From assembly GCF_022539315.1 (NCBI RefSeq), contig NC_066338.1, forward strand, positions 4,402,001-4,466,000: a stretch of DNA of 64,000 bases. Reading direction: 5' to 3'. The notes below the pieces were generated by a model, which made no database searches, had not been told where the DNA came from, and saw nothing but the letters and a program-made list of their open reading frames with translations. How positions within the stretch are numbered: the stretch's first letter is position 1; each line of letters starts with the position of its first letter. A program made the position numbers and the translations under genes. Below are positions 1-10,918 of the stretch, piece after piece. Source of the stretch: Serinus canaria (taxonomy: Eukaryota > Chordata > Aves > Passeriformes > Fringillidae).

Positions 1-534
1 CAATCTCATCAACTTCAGGAGGACTCAGCTTTTGCAAGGTTCTCATCTTCCTCAGAGGGGTTAAAAGTCCTGAGCTCTCTGCCGGTTTACTCGTCAACTC
101 CCACGCCTGGCTGCCCTGCTGGGCACCCCCCCCTTCTCCTTCACGCCGGGCCACTATCACAGCCACCACAGGCACCGGCTCTGTCTCTCTCTCCCTCTCC
201 GGCGGGGGGGGGGGGAGGAATGGAGGATGGCTGCCCAAAGCCCTTGCAATGTTCTCCCACACCCTTGGGCCCAGGCCTGTCCTACCTCTCTCTCTCCGGC
301 CACATGGCTCCCCTCCCCCCCTGCCCAGCCAGATCTGGGCAGGGGGGGGGTCTGCTAACTCTCCAGCGGGACTCAAAGAGGAAGTTCCCCCGGGAGATCA
401 CAGCTTTTAACCCCTGTGTTCTCAGAGGCGGATCCATGCCCTCAGTGGACAAACCAGGTGCCAATATTAAATCTGAACACCGATTGGCTTGCCCACACCA
501 TCACAAAAACTTCACTTCCTCTTAAACCACGACA
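1..534 (-). mobile_element. LTR family A, copy 1 (cut by window edge)
   Basis: This stretch is nearly identical to 31443-31963, inside the complete LTR at 30724-31963. It ends in the same way, with AAACCACGACA at 534. The sense strand is taken as minus because the inverted copy at 60488-61961 carries AATAAA near its right end. The start lies outside the window. The copy directly abuts an LTR-B fragment at 535, so LTR-A probably inserted into LTR-B. Open frames in it are not genes. Confidence 0.85.
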
Positions 535-851
535 CCCTACTTGGTCTGGGCTTGCTTCTTTCAAATACAATACCTGCTTGTAAGCCTTAAAACACACAAT
601 ACATAGACCTCCATTATTAGCTTGGAACTTCCTAATATCTTGCTAGATATACATTCTGCAGGTTAGGGAGATATTCTAGATAAGCCTTAATGCACAGACA
701 ATTGTTCTATTTCTCCTTACTTTCTACTTCTTATATAATTTTTCTGCTGACCAATCCTATGGCTGCTGCATAGCTCTACTCAGGGTTCTACTGTTTCTGA
801 GTCTAGTCTATTGCAGCTTTCCCAAAACCCTCCGATTTTAAGGATTTTAAG
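535..851 (-). mobile_element. LTR family B fragment (class II ERV)
   Basis: The sequence matches 51315-51620, part of the LTR of the minus-strand provirus at 51055-59118. Shared stretches include CCTAATATCTTGCTAGATA and the end AACCCTC..ATTTTA. Only the part next to the LTR 5' end (right side) is present, and the rest is replaced at 534 by LTR-A. Its right edge falls about 20 bases inside an intron, just past the splice donor of the zinc-finger exon at 871-936. The LTR therefore inserted into a zinc-finger gene intron. Confidence 0.8.
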
Positions 852-870
852 GCACTGATTTCCTCCTCAC

Positions 871-936
871 CTGCCTCAGTGTCCCAGGGCATCTTCCTCT
901 TCCTCACAGCCTCCCAAGGGTTGGGAATGGGAAATC
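871..936 (-). pseudogene. 5' coding exon of a third zinc-finger paralog
   Basis: On the minus strand this exon begins after an AG and ends CAG followed by GTGAGGAGG. It reads MPWDTEA from an ATG at 892, the same N-terminus as the exons at 6507-6538 and 22748-22805. The flanking intron matches too, including the GTTTGGGAGGTTTTTCTGGAG tract at about 1020-1050. The downstream finger exon would lie to the left, but the LTRs at 1-851 start 20 bases past the donor, so this gene is interrupted or its fingers lie outside the window. It is oriented head-to-head with the copy at 6507. Confidence 0.65.
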
Positions 937-1345
937 CTTGTTTGGGGAAAACAAGGGATGAGCACATTGACTTTGAAGGTCCCTCTGCTCGAGTCCATCT
1001 CTACAAGTCACCGGCCACCTTGGCTCCAGAAAAACCTCCCAAACATCAAGATTCAGCCCTGGAAAAGCCTCCCTGGAGTTCCCCATCCCTAGTCCAATAA
1101 ATTCCCCCCAACTAAACCACCTGCAAAACCGTAATAAACTCCCTTGAAATCCAAAAGCCCCCAAATCCGCAACCGCCCCAAAGCCCAATAATTCTCCCTA
1201 AAAGCCCCCAATAATTCTCCCCAAAATTCCCCCTAAACAACAAAATCCCTCAAAGCCCAAAAAACCCACAACCAAATACCAAAAAAGCCCCTCCCAAAAT
1301 TCCTAAAAAAGCCCCCAAAATCCCCCCAGAACCCCCCAGACTCAC
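937..1345 (-). other. Intron between repeated 5' exon and zinc-finger exon
   Basis: The first 190 bases (937-1125) resemble the sequence upstream of the other two zinc-finger coding exons. The rest is C/A-rich (CCCCAAAA-type) on the plus strand. No ORF with recognisable protein was seen. It separates the minus-strand exon at 871-936 from the repeated promoter-exon block that ends at 1346. Confidence 0.5.
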
Positions 1346-2545
1346 TGGGGCCATCCTGGATCAGGAGGCACCGGCCAGTGGAACAGGAGCCACTTCAGGG
1401 GGCCCTAGGAGCTTTTTGGGGAGGGGGCACCATGGGAGACCCCCCCAAAAACCGGCAAGGGGGGGAACCCCTGCTGTGCCCCCTCCCCCTGAAACCCCCA
1501 GACCCAGGATCAGGGTGGGCCTGGAAACCCCTGAGACCCCCAAATCTCCCCTAGGACCCCTCCAGAGTCCCCCCCAGGGGTTGGTCCAGGCCCTCCTGAG
1601 AGCCCCCAGACCCCAATCGGGCCCAGCCCAGGATGTCCCCTGAGACCCCCCAGACCCTTTCCAAGACCCCACCCAGGACCCTGCCAGGACCTTCCAGACG
1701 TCTCCCCAAACCCAACTCAGGCTCCCCCAGCCCCTCCCAAGACCTATCCCCAAACCCCCCCACAGACCCTCTCCCATAACCCTTCCAGACCCCCAAAGCC
1801 CCTCCCCAAAACCTCCAAAACCCTCCCGGGACACACTCAGGAGAAACAGGGGATTTTTGGGGGCATTGACGGGAAATCGGGGGGTGTGCGCTGTGTTTGG
1901 GGGGAATGAGGGGTTGTGAGGGGGCTTTGGTGGGTGTGAGGGGGCTTTAGGAAGCTTTGGGAGAAGCTTGAGAGGAGCGTTCTCAGGTGGGTTTAGGGAC
2001 ATCTGAGGGGAATTGGGAGGGTCTGAGGGGATTTTGGGGGTTTGTGAGAGGAACTGGGGGGTTGTGAGGGGGTCTGGGAGGTTCTGAGGTGGGTCTGGGG
2101 GGAATTTAGGGTAGTCTGAGGGGATTTCATAAGTTTTGGAGGGGATTGAGGGGTCTGAGGGGGATTTAGGGCAGTCTGATGGATTTGGGGGGGTCTCAGG
2201 TGGGTCTGGAGTGAATTTTGGGGAAAACTGGGGAGAGTCTGAGGGTCCTGGGGAGGTTTTGGGGGTCTTGGGGAGGGTTTTGGGGTCTGGAGTGGTCCTG
2301 GATCAACCTTGGGGGGCTCTGGGGATCCTGGGTGAGATTTGGGGGTCCCGGGGGGTCTCAGGCCCACCCTGAACTGGGGTCTGGGGGTCTCAGGGGGAGG
2401 GGGCACAGCAGGGGTTCCCCCCTCCCCCCCGGTTTTTGGGGGGTCTCCCATGGTGCCCCCTCCCCAAAAAGCTCCGAGGGCCCCCTGAAGTGGCTCCTGT
2501 TCCACTGGCCGGTGCCCCCTGTTCCAGGACGGCCCCAATGAGTCT
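1346..2545. repeat. 0.5-kb inverted repeat (block A), both arms
   Basis: The left arm, about 1346-1860, reads on the minus strand like the right arm, about 1990-2545, on the plus strand. Both end in an exon-like piece (CTCCTGTTCCACTGGCCGG, then a CCAGGA-CGGCCCCA-type end) followed by GTGAGT-like or ATGAGT. The same piece occurs at 10268-10307 (plus), 17236-17285 (minus) and 18640-18680 (plus). Its place next to zinc-finger exons and a CCAAT-rich promoter suggests a noncoding first exon with its flank. The centre, 1860-1990, is G-rich. The proline/glycine-rich ORFs here follow from base composition. Confidence 0.6.
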
Positions 2546-3460
2546 GGGGGAGTTTTGGGGGCTTTTTTGTGGGATTTTGGGAGGGGTTTTTAGGGATTTG
2601 GTATTGCCTTTTTTGGGCTTTGGGGGATTTTGTTGTTCAGGGGAGTATTATTGGGGTTTTTTGGGGAGAATTATTGGAATTTGTGTGGGGGTTTTGTGGA
2701 TTTGGGGGGTTTTGGATTTTGGGGGATTTTTTGGGGGTTGGAGGAGGTTTCTTGGCGGGGGGGATTTATTGAATTTTTTAAGATGTTTTTAAAAATTTTG
2801 TTGGGTTCCACTGGGATTTTGTGGGATTTGTGGATGTTCAGAGAGTGTTTTAGGGATTTCTGGAGGATTTTGGGGGTTTTTAATATAATTTGAGGGGGGC
2901 TTTGCAATTATCCCCAGGTGTGGGGAAGGGCTGAGAGGCACCAAAATCTCATTAAAATCCCTGAAAGTCCCAATAAAACCCACGACATCCCAATTAAATC
3001 TCACAAAATTTTATTAGAACACCCTTGAATCCCAATAAAAGCCCACAAAATCTCTTGCAATTGCCACAATCCCCCCAAAAATCCCAACTGAGCCCCACAA
3101 ATCGCCCAAACATGTCCATAAAACCAAAAGAAGCCCCAAAAAAATCCCCCGAGACCCAAAGAAATCCTGGCAACACCCAAAAAGCCCCACAAAACCTTCC
3201 CAAATCCCACAAAAAGCCCCCAAACCCCCAAAAAATTTCCTTAAAAAACCCAGACCTCCAAAGAATCCAAATAATTGCCTCCACAATTCCAATAAACCCT
3301 CCCTAAATCCCCCAGAAATTCAATAGAATCCTAAAAAATCTGCACAAAATCCCAGTCATCTCCCCCAAAATTATAAAAAAAAACCCAAAAAAACCAAAAA
3401 CCCCCAAACACTCCCAGAGAAACACCCCCCAAAGTGCCAATAAAACCCCCAAAATTCCCC
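2546..3460. repeat. G-rich then C-rich intron, arm of a 0.95-kb inverted repeat
   Basis: Positions 2546-2890 are G/T-rich and 2900-3460 are C/A-rich. The whole stretch is the reverse complement of about 16310-17230. Examples are GGGGAAGGGCTGAGAGGCA near 2920 against its complement near 16850, and the CACTCTCAGAGAAACACC tract at 3408 against 16365. A direct, more diverged copy of the first part is at 18690-18980. It appears to be intron between the repeated 5' exon and the zinc-finger gene. No coding content was seen. Confidence 0.6.
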
Positions 3461-3779
3461 ACCCCATTGGATAATTTTAATCCTGTTTGGCTGATTTTAG
3501 GCCAAACCTGGTGGATTTCAGCTGCATTTGAGGCCCTTTTGGCTGATTTTAAACCAAACCGGGCCCTTTTAGGACCGCGCCTCCCCTTGGCCCGGCCCCT
3601 TTCCCCTCACGGTTCCCGCCCTTTCCTCGGCCCCTTTCCCTTCAGGGTTCTGCCTTCGGATTGGGGGAGGAGGAGGAGGGAGGGAGGAAGAGGCCGAGCG
3701 ACAGCAGGAAACAGCTGGAGCAGGAGAGAGGGAGCCCTGGAGTCATTGCAGCCCCGGGAGCATCGCCCCCATCCCGCAG
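3461..3779 (+). promoter_or_regulatory. Putative promoter and 5' noncoding exon of zinc-finger copy 1
   Basis: A GC-rich block follows repeated TGATTTTAGGCC-type sequence. It contains an inverted CCAAT box (GGATTGGGG near 3659) and then a purine-rich leader ending CATCCCGCAG|GTGCCC at 3779, a good splice donor. The same block with the same donor occurs at 19161-19483 ahead of the second zinc-finger gene. No TATA box was seen. The role is inferred from position and conservation between copies. Confidence 0.45.
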
Positions 3780-3956
3780 GTGCCCGGGGAGGGGGAGCTC
3801 GGCCCAAATCTGCCGGGGGGTGCCGGGTTTGGGGTTTTTTGGGGGGATGTTTGGAGCTGGCAGGGCTCCAAAGCCGAGCCGCAGATGGCCCTCAGGGGGA
3901 CATCAGGGGTCCTCAGGAGGTGTTTTTGGGAGGTCCTGGGGCTTGCACTGGCTGCT

Positions 3957-5852
3957 CCTAGTGTGAGCTCAGCTGGTCCCAGTCTTATTCCAGTGCCCCC
4001 AGTGTGATCCCAGTTGCTTCCTCTCAATGCCAGCATGACCCCAGTAGCCTCTAGTATGATCCCAGTGACTCCCTGTCTCCCAGTTGATCCCAGTCACCCC
4101 CAACATGGTTCCAGTCACTCCCACTTTTCTCCCAGTTGATTTCAGCACAATTCCAGTTGCTCTCAGTCAATCCCAGTATGATTCCAGTCACCCTCACTGT
4201 GATCCCGGTCTAACCCAGCATAAATCCAGCTGCTTTCAGTGTGATTCAAGTATTATCCCAGTTGCCCCCAGCATAGTTCCAGTTGTTCCCAGTTTTCCCA
4301 TTATGATCCCAGTTGCCCCTAGAATAGTCCCAGTCCTTCCCAGCAGGGTCCCAGTTATACCCAGTTGCCCCAAGCATGGTCTGAGTTGTCACCTGCATGA
4401 TCCCAGCTGTTCCCAGTGTAGTTCCAGTCTCCCCAGGGTGGGCACAGACACTCCCAGTATATCCCAGTGGGCCCAGTAAGGTTCTAGTTACCTTGGAATG
4501 ATCCCAGCCTTTCCCAGTAACTCCCAGTTGTCTCATTATGATCCCAGTTGCCACATTTGTGGTCTTAGGCCTCTCAGCACGATTCCAGTACCTTCCAGCT
4601 GAACCCACTTGCTCCCAGTGTGTCCACATTTTCCTCCCACCACGGGCACATAAACTCCCAGTAACCCCCAGTCAGGATCCACTCACACCCAGTATAATCC
4701 CAGTATGATGGTAGCCACTCCCAGTATGATCCCAGTCACTTGCAGGCTAATCCCAGTTGCTCCCAGGCACTCCCTGTCTGATGCCAGTGCCCCCAGAGTG
4801 GTCCCAGTTTCTCCCAGTATGGGCCCAGCTGTTTCTGGTGTGGTTCCATTCCTTTATGGTTACAGACACTCGCAGTATGGTCCCAGTTGAACCCAGCTGC
4901 ACCTGCTGTAGTCCCAGTCACTCCTCAGATGATCCCAGTCCCTCCCAGCATGGTCCCACTCACTCCCAGTGGCCCCCAGCGTGGTCCCAGTTGCCCCCAG
5001 CATGGTTACAGACACTCTCAGTATATCCCAGTTGCCCTCAGCATGTCTGTAGTCATTTCCAGGCACTGCCAGTGGCCCCAGTAAGGCGTTAGCCCAGTAT
5101 GACCCCCCCAGTCATGCCCAGAATATCCCAGTTGCCTCCAGCATGCATCCAGTCCTTCCCAGTTACTCCAGTTTGCTTGCAGTGTGATCCCAGTTTCACT
5201 CAGTTGCTCCCAGTAGCCTGAAGTGTGATCCCAGTCACTCCCTTTCAACCCCAGTGTGATCCCAGTAAGCTCCAGTTTGATCCCAGTCCCATGCTAGCCC
5301 TCCCAGTGTGGTCCCAGTATAATCCCAGTTGCTTCCAGTCTCTCCCAGTATGGTCCCAGCTGCCTCCAGCATGGTTCCAGTTGCTTCCTGGATCAACGGA
5401 GTCAGTCCCAGTATGATGCCATTTGCTGCCAGCGTGCTCCCAGTTGCTCCCAGTCAGGCCCAGTATGATGTGCAGGGTGTATTCCCAGTCACTCTCAGAT
5501 ACTCCCAGTATTAGTCCATTCCCTCCCAGTATGATCCAAAGATGAGCCCAGTGTGCTCCCAGTCCCTTCCAGTATGACCCAGTTGTGCTCCACATGGTTC
5601 CAGTTGCTCTCTTTGACCCTCACTTTTGTTCCCAGTATCTGTGAGTGTAGCCCAGTTCCCTCCAGCATGTTCCCAGTCAGTCCCAGTTCCTTCCAGTATG
5701 ATCCCATTTGGTCAGAACCACTCCCAGTCAGCCTCAGTGTAGTGGCACTCAGTGACAGTATGATCCCAGTTCCTTCCAGTATGATCCCAGTGTATCCCAG
5801 TATAAGCCCAGTTGTTTCCAGTCACCCCCAGCATGCAGCCCATCGCCCCCAG
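3957..5852. repeat. 21-bp minisatellite, copy 1 (about 90 units)
   Basis: The consensus unit is CCCAGT-TGCYCCC-AGYATGRT (6+7+8 bases), degenerate but regular over 1.9 kb. Because 21 is divisible by three and stops are rare in the unit, long ORFs appear on both strands (SMIPVAP-type plus, TGSNWDH-type minus). These are repeat artefacts. It lies between the putative noncoding exon (3779) and the zinc-finger coding exon (6507), so it is probably intronic. An equivalent array lies at 19663-21524. Confidence 0.9.
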
Positions 5853-6506
5853 TTGGGTTTTTTCGGGGGATGTTTGGAGAATGAAGAAGTGCAAGGCTGA
5901 GCGGAAAAGGCCCCTCGGGGGGACATCGGGGGTGGCGGTGGCGGCTGGCGGCAGAGGCAGCCTGGAGGAGCAGAGCCCTGTGTCCCCCAGGAGCCCAAAG
6001 TGGGGAGCCCAGAGAGGGGGCAGCGCCGCCGTTGGCGGGACCCTCAGGAGCCTGGAGAGGGGCAGGGGGGACTCCTTGGAGCCCCTGCAGCCCCGAGCAG
6101 AGAATGAGGGGAGAAGGGAGCCTGGAAGCCCGGGAGCCCAAAGAGCCCCGGCATCCCGAAATGGGGAGAGTGGAGAGGGGGGAGCTTTTGGGATTGCTGG
6201 GACTGCCAGCAGCCTGGGCAGGGCGGGCACCGAGGAGAAGGGGGACCCCCAATCCAAGTGTGACCCCAGCAGCTGGTACAGGGGGGAAACCCTGAACACC
6301 AGAGGGAAGGGATGAGGGACAGGGCATTCCTGTGAGGCTTTTTCAGGGCTGAATCTTGGTGTTTGGGAGGTTTTTCTGGAGTGCAGATGGCCAGTGATTT
6401 GTAGAGATGGCCTTGGGCAGAGGGACCTTCAAACTGAATGTGCTCACCCCTTGTTTACCTCATACCAGCATTTCCCATTCCCAGCCCTTATGAGGCTGCG
6501 AGGAAG
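5853..6506 (+). other. Unique spacer between minisatellite and zinc-finger gene 1
   Basis: A GA-rich, GC-rich block that is about 90% alike by eye at 21525-22020. Its first part (GGGGGATGTTTGGAG) also resembles 3840-3900 on the other side of the minisatellite, so the array sits inside a local duplication. An open frame crosses 5812-6315, but it begins in the minisatellite and matches nothing I recognise. The last 200 bases resemble 937-1125 (inverted) and lead into the splice acceptor region of the coding exon. Confidence 0.5.
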
Positions 6507-7694
<1,188 letters not shown>

Positions 7695-8804
7695 GAGTGC
7701 AGGAGGAGTTTGTGTGCTGCTCCAGCTCCATCCCCCACTGGAGGAGGCACACTAGGCACAGCCCTGGTCACCCACATTCCTGTGATCCATGCTGGGAACA
7801 CACCTGGCTGCTTCTCCTGTTGGTTTGGTGTTAATTTTCCTCTGCTCCATCTTCATCCTTAAAAAAAGCCCAAACAGGTTTAAATGAAGGAAATTGATCA
7901 AAAATATCTAACGTCCCTCCATTTCACAGGTAGTTGATGGGGAATTGAGGATTTGGGGACACAATCTCTGTGGAGTGCCCCTGTTGCTAAGAGGCAGGAA
8001 TTTGATCTCACCCCTCTTGTGTTGCTAAGAACTCCTCCCCTGACCCAAACCCCAACTCCCCCCCGGGATATCCTCTAAAAACCCCACGGCCCTGCCTTTG
8101 CCCTGTCTTTTGGGCTCAGAAATGGATTCTGGAGCTCTCTGAAACCAAGACCCGTCTCATTTGTTCCTGGCACCGGCAGCTGCAGCCTCCCTGGACACCA
8201 TGAACTCTGGAGAACGGGGGCAGTCAGTGAGGACAGGTCCTGGATTGCAAGATAAGTGAGTGTTGTGTTTGCCACCTTTCAGAGTGGCAAACACATTATC
8301 TGCTGTTAATGGGCCAATAATTAATAATTATCTTCAGGTAATGGGCCATTGAGTGTCACTGCCTGGCTGATAAAATGACATCATCCCATTAAGAGATGCT
8401 CCACCCAGGTAGAGGAGCCAAGCATTCCTACCTAGATAGAATCTCAGGTTTGGAACCCCAGAAGCAGCCTTTTCCTACTGGATTCCCAGAGGATCAGCCC
8501 TTTTCCCTCTGGATTCACTGAGGATTCTCACTCTCACTGTTTTTTTAAAATTTGTACTATTGCATTAGTATTTTTAATTTTTCCTAATGAAGAACTCGTA
8601 TTTCTACTCCCATATCTTTGCCTGTGAGCCCCTAATTTCAAAATTTATTATTATTATTGTTATTTTGTTGTTGTTATTATTATTTTTATTAGTAGTAGTA
8701 TTCAGAGGGAGTGGGTTTACATTTTCCTTTCCATGGGAGGCTCCTGAAATGCGGAGACACCCCCAAGCAGGTGCCATGTAAAATAATCCCTGAAATATGT
8801 AAAT
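7695..8804 (+). other. 3' flank of zinc-finger copy 1
   Basis: This holds a remnant tenth finger (CxECRRS-type) past the stop, then noncoding sequence shared with 23959-24500. A block at 7975-8215 (TGTTGCTAAGAGGCAGG.. to ..CTGGACACCATGAAC) recurs at 24260-24493, where TATAAAA lies near 24363. It may be an old LTR or a promoter, and I cannot name it. 8560-8710 is AT-rich with a TTA/GTT simple repeat. No further gene was seen. Confidence 0.5.
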
Positions 8805-9000
8805 TAGTTTATTGATTTGCATGAGAGTCTATGAATATGCAACAGGCTGATGTAATTAAAACCAGATTAATTAAGGGGTGTCCCCGAAGATAACGGGGCT
8901 GTCTTGGTGGCCGTAATAAGTTTTGCTCCATGGTCCTTGTCTCCTCTTACATCAGCCTGTTGCATATTCATAGAGTCTTTTGCATGTCAATAAATCACTT
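8805..9000. repeat. Inverted repeat around an LTR-like fragment
   Basis: A left arm (8805-8853) and right arm (8949-9000) are reverse complements, with 27 bases perfectly paired around ATGAATATGCAACAGGCTG. The spacer is about 95 bases and contains ATTAAGGGGTGTCC. The same TATGAATATGCAACAGGCTG motif recurs at 15631 in an LTR-like AT-rich block, so both arms are probably fragments of one retroviral LTR family joined in opposite orientation. A long hairpin is possible. Confidence 0.6.
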
Positions 9001-9287
9001 TAAATACTGCAGGAACAAAATTGGCTTCTTTCTGTTTGGTGGTCCCACCCCCCGCTCATTGGGTCCCATCTCCCAGCTCAATTTCGGGGTCCCCCTTCCC
9101 AGCAATTGGGGCCCCCCTCCTTTCTGCCCTTTCCCACCCCTTCCCCATCGTTCCCCCAATCCCCTCCCCCTGTTTGGTTTTGGGGGTCCCAGGCCCCTCC
9201 TGCTCCTTTTTGGTGTGCCGACGCCGCTTTGTTTTAATTTGGGGTCCCCTCCGCATCCCCAGGGTCACCCCCCCTACAAATTCCAAT
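9001..9287. other. MHC class II beta 5' flank lacking its exon
   Basis: The sequence parallels 25735-26030, for example CCACCCCTTCCCCATCGTTCCCCC and the GGCCCCTCCTGCTCC tract. The segment equivalent to the signal-peptide exon at 25916-25995 is missing: the homology jumps from AATTTGGGGTCCCC to CATCCCCAGGGTCACC near 9240-9270. I read this as a deleted-exon paralog next to the regulatory modules at 9288-9511. Confidence 0.5.
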
Positions 9288-9511
9288 CCGGGCAACTGAT
9301 GAGTCATCAGCAATAAATGCTCTGATTAGCTGGAAATTATCCCTCGCTGTCTCTGATTGGTTAGCGCTGTGTGGCGCTGGGCTCTGCCCGGCAACTGATG
9401 AGTTAGAGCCCCGGAGGCCGCTGATTGGCTGAAAATCGCTGAGCGGGGCCAGTGCTCCTAGTTTTTGCCCAGCAATTGTGTTGTCATCAGCGCTTCGCAC
9501 TCTGATTGGCC
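9288..9511 (+). promoter_or_regulatory. Three tandem MHC class II-type X-Y promoter modules
   Basis: Three modules each pair an X-like box with an inverted CCAAT Y box about 33 bases downstream. X boxes: GGCAACTGATGAGTCATCAG (9291), GGCAACTGATGAGTTAG (9390) and CAGCAATTGTGTTGTCATCAG (9470). Y boxes: CTGATTAGC (9322, weakened, with a second CTGATTGG at 9352), CTGATTGGCT (9421) and CTGATTGGCC (9502). In MHC class II genes X1/X2 bind RFX and CREB-family factors and Y binds NF-Y, together recruiting CIITA. The same X-Y pair with identical spacing is at 26029-26072 next to a class II beta exon. Three copies in a row is unusual, and no class II exon follows on the plus strand. Confidence 0.7.
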
Positions 9512-10059
9512 AAGGTCTGTTTTCGGGTGGGGACGAGAGGAACGGGTTTTTGGGGTTTTTTTGGGTTTATTTAGGGATTATTTGGGGGTTATTTGAGGTT
9601 CATTTGGGGGTTTGGGGGGGTTTATTTGGGGCTATTTTTGGTTTTTTGGAGTTCCTTAAGGTTTATATGGATTTATTTGGTGTTTTTTTGGGTGTACTTT
9701 GGGTGTTTGGGGGGGTTTGGGGTTTGTTTGGAGTTTATTTGGTTTTATTTGGGGTTTATTTAGAGATTATTTGGGTTCGTTTGGGTTTATTTAGGGTTCA
9801 TTTAAGGATTATTTTGGTTTGTTTGTGTTTTTAGGTATTACTTGGGGGGTTTTTTTGGGTTATTTGGGCTTTATTTGGAGTCAAAAAATCCGTGAAGGTT
9901 CTCTCAAGAAACACGGGATGGTTCCCCAAAAAAACCAGAAATGTGTCCCCTCCAAGAAACGGGAATTTTTCCTAAAAGATCTGTGAATTTTTCTCCTGAA
10001 AACCGGGAATGTTCCTCTAAAAATCCCGGACTTTTCCCCGACAATAGGGACGAGCCCCG
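9512..10059. other. G/T-rich spacer, no gene
   Basis: 9540-9900 is a degenerate TTTATTTGGGG-type repeat with no C. It yields a hydrophobic glycine-rich ORF that is a composition artefact. 9905-10030 carries short repeated pieces of the CCxGGGAATTTTTC type. Nothing else is recognisable. Confidence 0.5.
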
Positions 10060-10307
10060 CCCCATACCATCCAATCGCCGCGCTCCATCTCCCAAATTAA
10101 CCAATGACGGCACAGCCCGCTCCAAACCATCCAATCACCGCGCGTATTCCCTCAGCAACTCCCGCCTCCCCCGCGGCTCTCCTGTCATTCACGGTGCCCT
10201 AGGCCGAACCAACCAATCACCGCGCGGTTCCCCTCAGCAACTCCCGCCTCCCCCGCCCCGCTCTGGTTCCACCGCTCGGTGCCGCCCCTGATCCAGGACG
10301 GGCCCCA
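10060..10307 (+). promoter_or_regulatory. CCAAT-rich promoter with noncoding first exon
   Basis: Four forward CCAAT boxes lie at 10071, 10101, 10131 and 10213, three of them in a CCAATCxCCGCGCG context. CTCAGCAACTCCCGCCTCCC occurs twice (10150 and 10233). No TATA box is present. Downstream is the repeated exon-like piece (GGTTCCACCGCTCGGTGCC to GGGCCCCA|GTGAGT) with its donor at 10307. A related cluster, in opposite orientation, is at 17760-17960. It would drive a gene to the right, where only unidentified exon-like blocks are seen. Confidence 0.5.
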
Positions 10308-10789
10308 GTGAGTTCCAAAAAAAACCCCAAAATCCTCTCCAAGCCCCCCAAAATCCCCCAAAATCCCCAAACCCCCCCCAAAAAAACTCCAACATCCCCC
10401 CAAAACCCCACCAAAAATGCCCTAAATCCCCCAAAATCTCTCCCAAACCCCCAAAAAATCTCTTCAAACCCACCAAATCCTCCCAAAACTCTCCAGACCC
10501 CCCAAAATCCCGCTAAAACCAGACCTAAAATCCCCCTAACCCCCCAAAATCCCCTCAAAACCTAATGTCCTCCCAAAAGCCCCCAAATCCCTCCAAAATC
10601 ACCCCCCAAAAAAGCCCCAAATGTCCCCAAAAACCCCAAATCACCCTAAAAATCCCCACAAAATCCCCAAATCCTTCCAAAAGCCCCCAAATCCCCCCTG
10701 CAATCCACCTAAAATTCCCCAAATCGTCCCAAAATCACCCCCAAAAAAAACCCAAAACCCTAAAAATCCCCAATTGCCCCCAAACCCAG
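10308..10789 (+). other. C/A-rich intron-like spacer
   Basis: Almost entirely C and A on the plus strand (CCCCAAAATCCC repeats), with lysine/proline/asparagine ORFs caused by composition. It begins at a GT donor (10308) and ends at CAAACCCAG|GTGTGG (10789), a plausible polypyrimidine-poor acceptor. It is therefore best read as an intron. Confidence 0.4.
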
Positions 10790-10918
10790 GTGTGGCCTGG
10801 TGGCCCTGGCCATGGTGGGGGAGCTGCTGGGACCCCCCCCGGGCCACAGTTGGGTCTGGGGCTCTGCTGGAGCCAGCGCGGGCCAGGGGCTGCACCCGCC
10901 ACAGGGAAATGTTCTCAG
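10790..10918 (+). other. Unidentified exon-like block, copy 1
   Basis: A balanced-composition island of 129 bases (43 codons) flanked by AG and GTGGGT between a C-rich and a G-rich tract. More than one frame is open through it. One frame has a short hydrophobic run (CGLVALAMVGELLG), another ends CTRHREMFSG. Its last 65 bases recur at 11318-11384, again followed by GTGGG. The ending GTTCTCAG|GTGGGTTTAGGG also occurs near 1980. A fast-evolving exon is possible, but I recognise no family. Confidence 0.35.

Noticed and set aside
3957..5852. Long repeat proteins (SMIPVAP plus strand, TGSNWDH minus strand)
   Set aside because: They arise from a 21-bp minisatellite lacking stops on both strands, with no start context, splice support or conserved frame.
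7975..8215. Possible LTR or promoter shared with 24260-24493
   Set aside because: It has a TATA-like box in one copy, but no TG/CA ends, target duplication or linked gene, so I kept it only as part of the 3' flank.
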